DNA from: Bacteroidetes Order II. bacterium
Lineage (GTDB): Bacteria > Bacteroidota > Rhodothermia > Rhodothermales > UBA2364
Reading direction: 5' to 3'
Assembly: GCA_016788705.1 (NCBI GenBank)
Contig: JAEUSQ010000025.1
Coordinates: forward strand, 1-64,000
DNA: 64,000 nt
Both the position numbers and the translations under genes were made by a program. Below, one piece after another: positions 44,109 through 52,821 of this stretch. Numbering within the stretch: position 1 is the stretch's first letter; the number at the start of each line of letters is the position of its first letter. A model generated the notes under the pieces. That model was not told the origin of the DNA and searched no databases. It saw nothing but the letters and a program-made list of their open reading frames with translations.

Positions 44109-45119
44109 ATGAAACACGATATGATAAAAAGATTCTTGCGGCTGCTGACTTTTTTGATCCTTGTACCAACCAATATTTTTGCACAAACTACTTCTTATAC
44201 ATTCGATGCAAAGCCTGTTCCGCTGTTTGAAACATTTAGCTTGAAGCGGATAGAAGTTGGAAAGGGGGCTGGCAGTTTGGTCGCGTTTCTACCGGCTCTT
44301 TTTGGGGATAATGAAGGGGGAATGGTTCAATTTATGAATGTAGAGATAAATCCGGATTCTATTGTGCATATGTTGACCATCACCAAGAATAAGAAGGTAG
44401 TTTTTCAGACATTTTTATCGGAATTTACGCCCCATTATTCGGAAGGCGTGGAAATGGCAGACCTGAATAAGGATGGACAAAAAGATGTGGTTTTGACCTT
44501 TGCTACCGGAGGAAATGGGCTTGCCGCCAATTGGCGATGGGTGCTGATATTGTTGCAAAAAGAGGGCAACACCTTTGAACTACACCGGTTTACCAATATG
44601 TTGCCAGATGAAACGTATGGTCTTTTTAGAGACATGGATGGAGATGGTCGTTTTGAGGTGGTGGTAGGCAGTCATACCAATGTGATGGATACGGGTTCGC
44701 CAGACGTGCATTCCTACTGGTTTTTTAATGTATTTGGCTGGCAAAATGGAAAACCTGTCAACCTAAACCCAAACTGGGACTTTCCGCTCGTTTACCGCCA
44801 CTTGGATACCATTAACCGTAAGGTGGAAACCCAGTTTTCTCCAACCCAAAAAAAACAATTCTTTACTTTAGCCGCCCTTCCGGAGTATGTATATTCGGAT
44901 GGAAAGGTGAGTGCTCCCGCCTTATTGGATCCGGTGTTCCGTTCACAGGATTTCCGGCCCGGCGAACAAATTAAAGAATCTAATCGCCCTAAATCGAATA
45001 GACCCATTCGTAATAGAAGTCTAATATTTTACATAATTGGTGGAACTGGTTTGTTTATTTTTGCGGCGATAACCCTCCTTTGGCTTAAGGGACAACGAAA
45101 AAAGGCGGTAAAAAGATGA
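44109..45119 (+). CDS. exported FG-GAP-like protein with C-terminal membrane anchor
   Basis: A 336-residue protein. The signal peptide ends NIFAQ; FG-GAP/dockerin-like calcium motifs are seen as DLNKDGQKDVVLTFATGG (about 118-135) and DMDGDGRFEVVVGSH (about 176-190); a single transmembrane helix (about 305-325, SLIFYIIGGTGLFIFAAITLLW) and a basic cytosolic tail end it. No named family. A ribosome site GGAGGT lies 6 bases before the ATG. Its stop overlaps the folB start by ATGA, so it is translated together with the folate genes although no metabolic link is apparent. Confidence 0.78.
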   Translation: MKHDMIKRFLRLLTFLILVPTNIFAQTTSYTFDAKPVPLFETFSLKRIEVGKGAGSLVAFLPALFGDNEGGMVQFMNVEINPDSIVHMLTITKNKKVVFQTFLSEFTPHYSEGVEMADLNKDGQKDVVLTFATGGNGLAANWRWVLILLQKEGNTFELHRFTNMLPDETYGLFRDMDGDGRFEVVVGSHTNVMDTGSPDVHSYWFFNVFGWQNGKPVNLNPNWDFPLVYRHLDTINRKVETQFSPTQKKQFFTLAALPEYVYSDGKVSAPALLDPVFRSQDFRPGEQIKESNRPKSNRPIRNRSLIFYIIGGTGLFIFAAITLLWLKGQRKKAVKR

Positions 45120-45484
45120 CGTGTAAAGGAATGGTGCGGCTCATGAATGCCGTTTTTTATGCCCATCATGGTGTCATGCAAGAAGAACATCGGATTGGGG
45201 GACGATACGAGGTGGATGTGATAATGCGTTTGGATTTCCAAAAAGCCGCCGAAACCGATGAACTGGATGCCACTGTTGATTATGGGGCCGTGTATGAAGT
45301 GATCCGAGAATTGGTGACAACCAATAAGTTTTATCTGATCGAACGACTGGCCTTTTTAATCGGCGAAGCGATTATGTACAAATTTAGCATTGTAGAAGCC
45401 GCCGAAGTGACTGTCCGGAAAGTAAATCCTCCCGTAGGCGGAACTTGTGATAAAGCCGAAGCCGTATTTGAGATTATCCGATAA
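45116..45484 (+). CDS. folB: dihydroneopterin aldolase
   Basis: A 122-residue cytoplasmic enzyme that splits dihydroneopterin to 6-hydroxymethyl-dihydropterin and glycolaldehyde in folate synthesis. Markers: NAVFYAHHGVMQEEHRIGGRYEVDV, DYGAVYEVIRE, IERLAFLIGEAI and VTVRKVNPPVGG. Its start overlaps the previous stop. folK follows after 5 bp; order folB-folK is common. Confidence 0.93.
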   Translation: MTCKGMVRLMNAVFYAHHGVMQEEHRIGGRYEVDVIMRLDFQKAAETDELDATVDYGAVYEVIRELVTTNKFYLIERLAFLIGEAIMYKFSIVEAAEVTVRKVNPPVGGTCDKAEAVFEIIR

Positions 45485-45489
45485 GACCA

Positions 45490-46032
45490 ATGGGAAACCA
45501 GCAATCGGTTTGGAGGTGTACCTATATCGGACTTGGCTCGAATCTGGGAGATCGGGTGGGTTATTTGCAACAAGCGATAGATGCCTTTTGTGTGTCACCA
45601 AATTTCAGAAAGATCGTTGTCTCTCCAGTATATGAAACCATCGCCCTTACCTTAGATGATGAACCACAATCGCACTATTTAAATGCTGTTGTAGGGGTGG
45701 AAACCTGCCTTCTTCCCGAAGCACTCTTGTTTTTTTGCCAGGAAGTGGAAAGGCGGAACCAACGGATTCGTACAAAAAAATGGGCGTCCCGCACATTGGA
45801 TTTGGATATTCTCTTGTATGGTGATCAACAAGTGGCCCTGACCCATCTTGTTATTCCACATCCACACATCGCCAAACGGAGATTCGTTTTAAAACCATTA
45901 AACGACCTTGCACCAATGGTTCTGGTTCCCTTACCTTTTGGCAAAACTGTTACACAGCTTCTTGCTGAATGTCCGGATGACTTGATTCCCCAGATGATGC
46001 CTATTCGCCTGACTCCGTCGGGCAAAACTTAG
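45490..46032 (+). CDS. folK: 2-amino-4-hydroxy-6-hydroxymethyldihydropteridine pyrophosphokinase
   Basis: A 180-residue enzyme that transfers pyrophosphate from ATP to the FolB product. Markers: YIGLGSNLGDR, SPVYET, the metal and ATP loop RTKKWASRTLDLDILLYGD, and IPHPHIAKRRFVLKPL. The first ten residues are an extra N-terminal stretch before the beta strand. A 5-bp gap to folB and 4-bp to the kinase gene make one operon. Confidence 0.94.
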   Translation: MGNQQSVWRCTYIGLGSNLGDRVGYLQQAIDAFCVSPNFRKIVVSPVYETIALTLDDEPQSHYLNAVVGVETCLLPEALLFFCQEVERRNQRIRTKKWASRTLDLDILLYGDQQVALTHLVIPHPHIAKRRFVLKPLNDLAPMVLVPLPFGKTVTQLLAECPDDLIPQMMPIRLTPSGKT

Positions 46033-46036
46033 TGAT

Positions 46037-46720
46037 ATGCAACTGATCCCTCCGCAAATTCCAGAAAACCTCCGTTATATCGCCATTGAAGGCGTGATTG
46101 GTGTGGGCAAAACCACCCTTGCCAATGCAATTACCAAACAATTTGGTGCAAGGCTTGTATTGGAAGAATTTGAGGAGAACCCTTTTTTGAAACGTTTCTA
46201 TGACGACCGGAGCAGGTGGGGGTTTCATACGCAACTCAATTTTCTGGCAAGCCGTTTCCGCCAACAAAAAGCTTTAGAAAATCGAGATTTGTTTCAACAA
46301 GTGGTGGTGAGTGATTATATTTTTGATAAAGACCGCATATTTGCGCATGTAAACCTAAGTGGGGATGAACTGCAACTCTATGAGTCGCTCTACGGTATTA
46401 TGGAGCAATCGGTGGCGATACCCGACTTAGTGGTTTATTTACAGTCAACCAACGAAAGGCTGTTATATAATATTGCGTTACGGGGTCGCTCTTATGAACA
46501 AGCCATTGAGCCGGATTACATTGCGGCGCTTAATGAGGCTTATAACCGTTATTTTTATCATTTTAGTAAATGTCCGCTGCTGATCGTAAACGCAGCACGT
46601 TTGGATTTTGTGAAATACCCGCTCCATTTACAAGAACTCATTCGGCAAATTGTTTTAGAACAACATACCGGGACGCGGTTTTTTAACCCGAATCTGGAGG
46701 CTTTACCGACCCTCTTCTGA
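46037..46720 (+). CDS. deoxynucleoside kinase
   Basis: A 227-residue P-loop kinase for deoxyadenosine/deoxyguanosine or related salvage. P-loop IEGVIGVGKTTLA (about 15-27), the acidic LEEFEENPFLKRFYDDRSRWGFHTQLNFLASRF block, SDYIFDKDRIFA (DRS-like lid region) and the arginine-rich NIALRGRSYEQ lid. The pattern is that of the dNK/dGK family. It sits directly after folK, as in other members of this bacterial group, but the reason is not metabolic. Substrate specificity not resolved. Confidence 0.9.
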   Translation: MQLIPPQIPENLRYIAIEGVIGVGKTTLANAITKQFGARLVLEEFEENPFLKRFYDDRSRWGFHTQLNFLASRFRQQKALENRDLFQQVVVSDYIFDKDRIFAHVNLSGDELQLYESLYGIMEQSVAIPDLVVYLQSTNERLLYNIALRGRSYEQAIEPDYIAALNEAYNRYFYHFSKCPLLIVNAARLDFVKYPLHLQELIRQIVLEQHTGTRFFNPNLEALPTLF

Positions 46721-46732
46721 TCCACAAAGGCC

Positions 46733-46954
46733 ATGTTTAAATATTTCCTCCTCCTCTTCATCTTTTGGCTTATTTACCGAACTGTCCGAAATTTGGTCAG
46801 GGTGGTTTTTTTACCACCGGCCCAGCCTCAGCAGCCTCCATTTTTTTATCAGCCCCCCGAAACCTCCGGTGAAACCATTATACAAACGAAGAAAAACCGG
46901 ACAGACACAACCTTTCAAGGCATTGAAGATGCAAAATGGAAGGAGATTGACTGA
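46733..46954 (+). CDS. small DUF4834-like membrane protein
   Basis: A 73-residue protein with one N-terminal transmembrane helix (about 4-20, LLLFIFWLIYRTVRNLV), a proline-rich linker and an acidic/basic tail ending FQGIEDAKWKEID. The layout resembles DUF4834 proteins of Bacteroidota, which follow the same folate/kinase context in relatives; the assignment is tentative. It is cotranscribed with the deoxynucleoside kinase. Confidence 0.6.
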   Translation: MFKYFLLLFIFWLIYRTVRNLVRVVFLPPAQPQQPPFFYQPPETSGETIIQTKKNRTDTTFQGIEDAKWKEID

Positions 46955-47071
46955 TCGTTCATGGCATCTACAGGGTTTCCGAAGGTTCATTTCCGCAAAA
47001 AAGGAACACAATTGATCCAATACTGCCCCGAACAGGTCTTTCCACCATGATCCGCATCCGGCACAACGGTG
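46955..47071. other. 117-bp spacer with a weak 29-codon frame
   Basis: A frame from 46970 (MASTGFPKVHF...) has no ribosome site and no clear family match. I saw no terminator. Confidence 0.3.
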
Positions 47072-47455
47072 TTATGGCTTAACCTTCACGACCCGTTGCA
47101 ATTGTTGCCACCTCGTTTCATCGGTAAGGCGTAGGAAATAAATACCAGTAGGGAGGTTTTCCGGTCTTCAGACCAGCGGTTCCTCTTCACCTGTTCCGGT
47201 TTTTTTCCGAATAGGGCCAATTCTGCGACCAAGTAGGTCGAATATTTCGAGCCGGGTTGCAATACCCAGCGGTGATGCAAAAGAAATCGTTGCTTGTTGA
47301 TGAAACGGATTGGGAAAAACGGGTCTAAGGATTAATGGCTTATCCGGAGGCAATTCAAACATCTCTTCGATTGAAGCCGAAATCTGGGTGACTCCACCAA
47401 AAGTTGTGCTTTTTAAACGGAATTGAGGTTTCCCATAACGCATCTTTGGAGCCAT
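47072..47455 (-). pseudogene. remnant of a type IX-sorted secreted protein gene
   Basis: On the minus strand the frame reads PVFPNPFHQQATISFASP, LEIFDLLGRR, then an in-frame TGA, then LPTGIYFLRLTDET and QQLQRVVKVKP before TAA 47074-47072. This is the Por/type IX C-terminal sorting domain (PNPF.....ISF, DLLGR, PTGIYFLRL, RVVK) with the tryptophan codon before it changed to a stop. Further upstream the coding frame drifts through another frame (AYGSKDALWETSIPF), so at least one more frameshift exists. Only the 3' end of the gene survives; the IS lies 147 bp upstream of it. Confidence 0.75.
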
Positions 47456-47649
47456 AAGCTAAATACCGCTGCTTTAACATAGCCTATTGATTTCCAGAAG
47501 GGTTTTCCGGTGGGGCCTTTTTCTAAATATTCCATGGTCAGGTTTTGGAACACGTTCATCCCTACAAATACCTTTTGTGTGTACATGGCGCAAACTTTGT
47601 GTGAGGTGGTCTAATTTAGCCGGACACAGACCTAACTTAAATTTGTGTC

Positions 47650-47919
47650 ATGAAGAAACAACAACAAGTAAGTCCTGTAGGTGCAAACTGGTTGCGACGC
47701 AAGTATGACAGGGCGTTCAAACAAGAAGCAGTGCGGATGCTGCAAAGCGGCAAGGTCGTAAAAGAAGTGGCCGAACTGCTCGGTGTGAGCGAACAGGTGT
47801 TGTACAACTGGAAGAGTACCGTCCGTCGGTGCGGGAAGCGGACGAACGGCAGGCACTGCGTAGCAGCTTCATGGAGCACCGCAGCCGCTATGGCAGTCGC
47901 AGGCTTGCACCAGAATTGA
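47650..47919 (+). pseudogene. IS3 OrfA, fused out of frame to OrfB by deletion
   Basis: Encodes the OrfA N-terminus through VAELLGVSEQVLYNWKS, almost identical to the copy at 1-162, and then continues in the wrong frame of OrfB sequence. The OrfB helix HRSRYGSRRLAPELRD is recognisable in an adjacent frame near 47870-47920. Non-functional as a transposase. Confidence 0.75.
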
Positions 47920-48345
47920 GGGACGCGGGCCCATACGATAGGTCGGCACCCGACGAGGCGGCCCATGCGGAAAGAAGGACTGAGGGCGATAAAGCCTCAT
48001 AGCAGGTGCGATCGTACATTCCGACCAAGGCAGCCCGTACGCCAGTGCAACGTTCAGGAAGTACGTGGCCAAGCAGGGCTATCGGCAGAGTATGTCACGC
48101 AAGGGCTACTGCTCCGACAACGCATTGACTGCTCCGACAACGCCTTCGCAGAGTCCTTTTTCAGCAGGCTCAAGGGCGAACTATTGCAAAACGGAATTTT
48201 TGATACCTTTGAGGATGCCTACACGGAAATTTTCAATTACATCGCCTGCTCCTACAACCCGAAAAGGAGGCATTCGGCACTGGGGTATCTTTGCCCCGAC
48301 AAGTTTGAGGAACGCTACTTTTCTAACTTAACGCTGTGTCCGTGA
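47868..48345 (+). pseudogene. IS3 OrfB remnant (frameshifted, catalytic core partly deleted)
   Basis: Fragments of the integrase-like OrfB: HRSRYGSRRL, then [15 protein letters not shown] in a second frame, [17 protein letters not shown] in a third, and [14 protein letters not shown] through [19 protein letters not shown] (the C-terminal DDE block with catalytic glutamate). A 20-bp tandem duplication at 48108-48147 causes one of the frame changes. Confidence 0.75.
48108..48147. repeat. 20-bp tandem duplication inside the OrfB remnant
   Basis: ACTGCTCCGACAACGC followed by ATTG or CTTC occurs twice head to tail. The 20-base unit shifts the frame in the conserved CxDNA segment. Confidence 0.8.
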
Positions 48346-48461
48346 AAAGGGGACGATGTCAGGCTTAAAATTTGAAGAAACTTACTACTTTGTTTTAGTA
48401 AAACAAAAACTTATTATAGAATACGAAATCTGTTATATTCCTTTTCAAGAATAAGTTAAAG

Positions 48462-51400
48462 ATGAAAAATAATCTTCTTCTTGTGTTCCTGTTTACAAGT
48501 CTTCTGCATGGATATCTGATGGCCCAGTCGCAAGAAATGTATGTCAAAAATTTTCAAAAAAGGATATGGAATACCTCTCATGGCCTTCCAGTAAACCATG
48601 CAAATGAAATGGATGAAGATGATGAGGGATTTATATGGATATGTACAGTAGAAGGATTGGTTCGTTTTGATGGAATGATATTTAAGGTTTTTAATAAAGA
48701 AAATGTCTCTATATTTAAAAGTAATTCTTTTCAAAAAGTTGAACCATTAGGTAAAGAGGTGTGGTTTCTCTCTTCGGATCAATTCTTGTACCGATACCAT
48801 AGAGGAGTGTTTAAGCATAGTAATTTGCCATTTAAACGGGTAGATCAAATCTGGGGTGATCGCGTGAATAATCTTTTATATTTAATTGAAAACGGAAATT
48901 TTCATGTAGTTAAGAATCATAAAATAATTTTTACAAAAAAGAATTTGAATCCTTTACTGGGTCGCATTACTAAAGAAGGTATTCTACTAAATATTGAAAG
49001 AAAATTATTTCATTATTTTAATAAAGAAAATAAAACATACGAAATAAACTTTGAAATAATTAAGCCTAGTACTATTTACATGTACTTATATTCTCATGAA
49101 GAAAAAGTAATTTATATGATTGATAATACTTGGAAAATGTGGACGTATTCAAATGGAAAGATATTAAGGAATTCCAACTTAGATGGAATAATTATACCCA
49201 GTTCCGAAGATCAATTCCCACTTTCATTGACATTTTTCAAATCTGGAGTGTTTTATAAAAAGGAAAAAGATAAACTAATCAGAAGAAGTCAAGAAATCAA
49301 ATCCTATTCGCCAAAAAGATCAAAATATTCGCTAACCTCGTTGGGTAGGTTGGAAATTACAGAACGAAGTATCTTGTTTAATGGACAGATTTTTGATGAA
49401 TTTGATACTGCTATATCTGATGTTTTTGTAGATAAAAGAGGCATGGTATGGGCCAGTACTGCAAAAGGTTTGGTGCAGTATTACAAGAAACATGTCCGCA
49501 TGATTGGAAATGAAGAAGGTCTGACAAATGAAGCAGTTTATTGGATTCATGAAACGAAAGAAGGTGAAATATATGCTGGAGATTTGGCCTCAATAGGATT
49601 TCAGTATGATGGAAATAAATTTGCTCCTCGAATGATAAATGGCCATATATTAACTACAGTGACAGAAGATAATAAAGGAAATGTTTGGGCAGGTTCTGGT
49701 AAAATTTGTCAGGTTAGTTTAGATAATTCGCAATCCAAATTTTGTGTAGATGTTCCAAACAATATGGAAGCATTAAACTCTGTTTATAGTGATAAAGTAG
49801 GTGATTTTTGGGTTGCATATCCCAATATTTTATATCGTTCAAGAGATTTATCTAAAGGATGGGAAAAGGTGAATGACACTTCTGGAAAATCCGTTTGGGG
49901 TGTCTATCGGATACAAGATGGTCACAATGGAGAAGTATGGTTTGGAACAAGGTCACAAGGTTTATTTCGATATGAAAAAGGAAAAATGGTACGATTCATT
50001 TCACCGGAAGAAGCATGTGGCAGTGGAGTAAGAGAAATAGTTCCAGACACCCCTACCTCTCTTTTGTTAGGTACCGAAAGCAATGGCATCTGTCATCTTA
50101 AATTGGATATAAATGGAAAATTGCTTAAACAAGTTCGAATTGGAAAAGAGCAAGGACTTTTTCAAAATGGAATTCATCGTATCATAGATGATGGGCTTGG
50201 TCGCTACTGGATGAACACCAATTATGGAATTTTTTGGATTTTTAAAGAAGATGTCTATAGCTACATTTCTGGGAGAACTTCATGGGTTCCATCATTAGCA
50301 TTAACCGAAGCTCATGGCTTAAACAATCGAGAGGGAAATGGTGGAAAACAAGATGCAGGGCAAAAGATGAAGGATGGGACACTTTGGTTCCCTACCATGA
50401 AAGGAATAGCCATAATTGATCCAAAGAAGATGTTGGATCAAATGCTTTCGGGTTTACCAACGTACTTGTCGGAAGTGGAGCATGCGGGGAAAGTGCTTCC
50501 TTTAGAAAATAATATAATATATCCACAATATATTCGTGATATCGTGTTCAAATATGGAGCACTCTCTTTTGAATTCCCTCAAAATACCTTGTTTCGGGTT
50601 AAATTAGTTGGATACGACGAAAATTGGAGACCTACGACAAGCCTTAGAACAGTTAATTATACCAATTTAGACTATGGATATTATACCCTACAAATACAAG
50701 GCGGTATTGGCGGTAAATGGGGAAATACGACCTTTTATTCATTTTATATAACCCCATATTGGTACGAGACAATTTGGTTTAAGTTTGTATCATTTTTACT
50801 GATCATCAGTATAGTATATATAGGTATAAAGAGTCGGATTAGCTTTCTAACAAATCGAGCTAAAGATTTAGAAAAAACAGTTCAGAAGCGCACCACCGAA
50901 ATACAACAACAACAAGAAGTATTAAAAGAACAGCATCAAAAGCTTCAAGAACAAACCCAAAAAATTGTGGAACAAGCAAATAAACTTAAATCATTGGATG
51001 AAGTAAAATCTCGCTTATTCGTCAATTTAGCCCATGAAATTAGAACACCATTAACTGTTATGACGGAGCCTATCCGATTGCTACAAAAGAAATATAGTAC
51101 GCGTCTAACCGAATCGGATAAATGGATGATTGATATGGCATTGGAGAGCGGAGAAAAAATTCTGGATTTGATAAATCAACTTTTACAGATTGCTCGTTTA
51201 GAGGCGGGAATGGTTCCTTTAAATATGAAGCCTGTACCTATTGTAGGAGTGTTAAAAGATTGGATAGAGGTTAATTATGGAAAAATAGGTGCTATTACAG
51301 GCATCGAAATCCTTACCGAGTTACCTAACGAAGAATTTCAGATTTTAACAGATACTGAAAAAGTAAATACCATTTTATCAAATTTAATATCAAACGCCAT

Positions 51401-52535
51401 TAAGTATAGTCCTAAAGGCTCATGTATTACTATTCGATTTCATGTTAGCGTAGAAGAAAAAAGAATGTATTTATCCGTCTCGGACCAGGGAGTTGGTATT
51501 GATTCGCAGTTATTAGATCAGATTTTTACATGGTATTATCGCTCTCCAGAGCACGCAGATTCGACAGGCACGGGCATTGGGTTGTCTCTTTCTAAAGAAT
51601 TGGCCAAGAGTTTGGATGGAGATTTAATCGTAAAGAGTGCAGTTGGAGTCGGTTCCACCTTTACACTGGTATTGCCTTATATGCAAGAATTACCCCACTC
51701 GTTCCAAGAATCTAAGCAAGGGGAAATTGCTCTCATCAACCAAGAATTAGAAAAACAAAAAGAGTATAAAAAAAATGGCAAGATAATACACAAGATTTTA
51801 TTGGTAGAGGATAATGTTGAAATTGTGCAGTTACTTGCAGGATACTTATCCGAGAATTATCAGGTTTCAGTCGCAATAAATGGCAAAGAAGCTCTCGTAA
51901 AAGCAAAAAATAATTTGCCTGATTTGGTAATAACTGATCTAATGATGCCTCAAATGGATGGCTGGACATTTATCGGGCATTTTCGAAGAATAAAAGCTTT
52001 TAGGGCGATCCCCATTATTGTGATTACTGCAAAAGCAGACTCCCAAGCCTTCCATGAAAGTCTTGACTCGGGCGCAGATGCTTATATCACGAAGCCTTTT
52101 TCATTAGAAGTGGTGGGTCTTCAAGTGCGCAATCTGTTACAGTTGCAGCAGGAAATTGCACAAAAAACCCATATCAAAATGTTAATTCCAGAAAATATGC
52201 CGGAAGCGGTATTACCAGTCAAAGATGAAAAAGAAGTTTTTCTTTATATGTTTGACGAATTTGTGTTGGAACATCTGGATGAAGCGAATTTAGATATCAA
52301 CATCTTGGCACAAAAAATGGGGGTGAGCCGAAGTTTATTGTTTCGTAAATTAAAAGAAGCTACGAATGCTTCGCCTAAGCAATACATAAACCGCTTGCGA
52401 ATGGAACACGCGATGAAGCTATTGAAGGCCAATATTCCCGTAACGCAAGTGACATTTGCTGTTGGATATCAAAGCCTCGCAGGTTTTTCTAAGGCTTTTA
52501 AAAACCATTTTGGTGTTAATCCATCTGAAGTGTGA
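48462..52535 (+). CDS. hybrid two-component regulator (propeller, Y_Y_Y, kinase, receiver, AraC)
   Basis: A 1357-residue one-protein signalling system. Signal peptide, periplasmic propeller repeats (about 30-660), a Y_Y_Y domain (about 690-765), transmembrane helix (about 772-792), coiled coil, HisKA with phospho-accepting H858 (NLAHEIRTPLT), HATPase (NLISNAIKYSPKGS, DQGVGI, GTGIGLSL), a receiver with phospho-acceptor D1159 (VITDLMMPQMDGW) and an AraC-type DNA-binding end (MGVSRSLLFRKL, VAFTV-like TFAVGYQSLAGFSKAFKNHFG). These regulators usually sense oligosaccharides and control neighbouring uptake genes; none is here. The first two-thirds is distinctly AT-rich relative to flanking genes, suggesting recent acquisition. 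Confidence 0.94.
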   Translation: MKNNLLLVFLFTSLLHGYLMAQSQEMYVKNFQKRIWNTSHGLPVNHANEMDEDDEGFIWICTVEGLVRFDGMIFKVFNKENVSIFKSNSFQKVEPLGKEVWFLSSDQFLYRYHRGVFKHSNLPFKRVDQIWGDRVNNLLYLIENGNFHVVKNHKIIFTKKNLNPLLGRITKEGILLNIERKLFHYFNKENKTYEINFEIIKPSTIYMYLYSHEEKVIYMIDNTWKMWTYSNGKILRNSNLDGIIIPSSEDQFPLSLTFFKSGVFYKKEKDKLIRRSQEIKSYSPKRSKYSLTSLGRLEITERSILFNGQIFDEFDTAISDVFVDKRGMVWASTAKGLVQYYKKHVRMIGNEEGLTNEAVYWIHETKEGEIYAGDLASIGFQYDGNKFAPRMINGHILTTVTEDNKGNVWAGSGKICQVSLDNSQSKFCVDVPNNMEALNSVYSDKVGDFWVAYPNILYRSRDLSKGWEKVNDTSGKSVWGVYRIQDGHNGEVWFGTRSQGLFRYEKGKMVRFISPEEACGSGVREIVPDTPTSLLLGTESNGICHLKLDINGKLLKQVRIGKEQGLFQNGIHRIIDDGLGRYWMNTNYGIFWIFKEDVYSYISGRTSWVPSLALTEAHGLNNREGNGGKQDAGQKMKDGTLWFPTMKGIAIIDPKKMLDQMLSGLPTYLSEVEHAGKVLPLENNIIYPQYIRDIVFKYGALSFEFPQNTLFRVKLVGYDENWRPTTSLRTVNYTNLDYGYYTLQIQGGIGGKWGNTTFYSFYITPYWYETIWFKFVSFLLIISIVYIGIKSRISFLTNRAKDLEKTVQKRTTEIQQQQEVLKEQHQKLQEQTQKIVEQANKLKSLDEVKSRLFVNLAHEIRTPLTVMTEPIRLLQKKYSTRLTESDKWMIDMALESGEKILDLINQLLQIARLEAGMVPLNMKPVPIVGVLKDWIEVNYGKIGAITGIEILTELPNEEFQILTDTEKVNTILSNLISNAIKYSPKGSCITIRFHVSVEEKRMYLSVSDQGVGIDSQLLDQIFTWYYRSPEHADSTGTGIGLSLSKELAKSLDGDLIVKSAVGVGSTFTLVLPYMQELPHSFQESKQGEIALINQELEKQKEYKKNGKIIHKILLVEDNVEIVQLLAGYLSENYQVSVAINGKEALVKAKNNLPDLVITDLMMPQMDGWTFIGHFRRIKAFRAIPIIVITAKADSQAFHESLDSGADAYITKPFSLEVVGLQVRNLLQLQQEIAQKTHIKMLIPENMPEAVLPVKDEKEVFLYMFDEFVLEHLDEANLDINILAQKMGVSRSLLFRKLKEATNASPKQYINRLRMEHAMKLLKANIPVTQVTFAVGYQSLAGFSKAFKNHFGVNPSEV

Positions 52536-52680
52536 TGCTTGTATGGAGTGGATATATGTACATATTTGCGTCAATCCAAAGTGGCTTTTTTTTCTACAAG
52601 ATTCAAGTTTTTATAAAAAGATGTCTGATTAAATTTAATATTTATAATTAATGTAGTTGTTATGCGTAATAATTAGGTAT

Positions 52681-52690
52681 AAAACGTTTT
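52681..52690. promoter_or_regulatory. LacI-type palindromic operator candidate (site 1)
   Basis: AAAACGTTTT, a perfect palindrome with central CG, as in LacI/CcpA-type sites. A second identical copy lies 131 bp downstream, in the same upstream region of DUF1015-serC. A LacI-family regulator is encoded at 22545. Confidence 0.4.
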
Positions 52691-52811
52691 CAAAATACCT
52701 AGAATCTGAAACAGCAACCTTCCTCTTGTCTTTAGGCTATTAGGCTGATTGAAGTGCCATTAAGAAACAATGAGACCAATAACCTCTGCTTAGGAACCGA
52801 AGAATCTTTGA

Positions 52812-52821
52812 AAAACGTTTT
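52812..52821. promoter_or_regulatory. LacI-type palindromic operator candidate (site 2)
   Basis: Second copy of AAAACGTTTT, with a wider partial dyad (GAAAAACGTTTTC). Located about 70 bp before the DUF1015 start. Confidence 0.4.

Larger units (their letters stand above)
47602..48361 (+). mobile_element. internally deleted IS3-family element
   Basis: Same element as at 1-210, in opposite orientation. Ends TGAGGTGGTCTAATTTAGCC and, on the opposite strand, TGACATCGTCCCCTTTTCAC lead into a shared CGGACACAG. At about 760 bp it is roughly half the usual size. OrfA (from ATG 47650) runs intact to the helix-turn-helix, then jumps into OrfB; the OrfB part has several frameshifts and lacks the first two acidic residues of the catalytic triad. 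No target duplication was found. Confidence 0.82.

Noticed and set aside
46970-47059. 29-codon frame starting MASTGFPKVHF, faintly like an IS1182-type transposase N-terminus
   Set aside because: Too short and without ribosome site or continuation in any frame.
47487-47708. 73-codon frame across the IS left end
   Set aside because: Antisense/out-of-frame read through the dead gene and the IS end; no family features.
48065-48331. 88-codon frame inside the IS remnant
   Set aside because: Only its first part is OrfB sequence; the rest is a wrong frame after the 20-bp duplication.
1-48361. Composite transposon bounded by two inverted IS3 copies
   Set aside because: The intervening 47 kb is full of housekeeping genes, the right copy is internally deleted and no target duplication was found; the two copies look like independent insertions.
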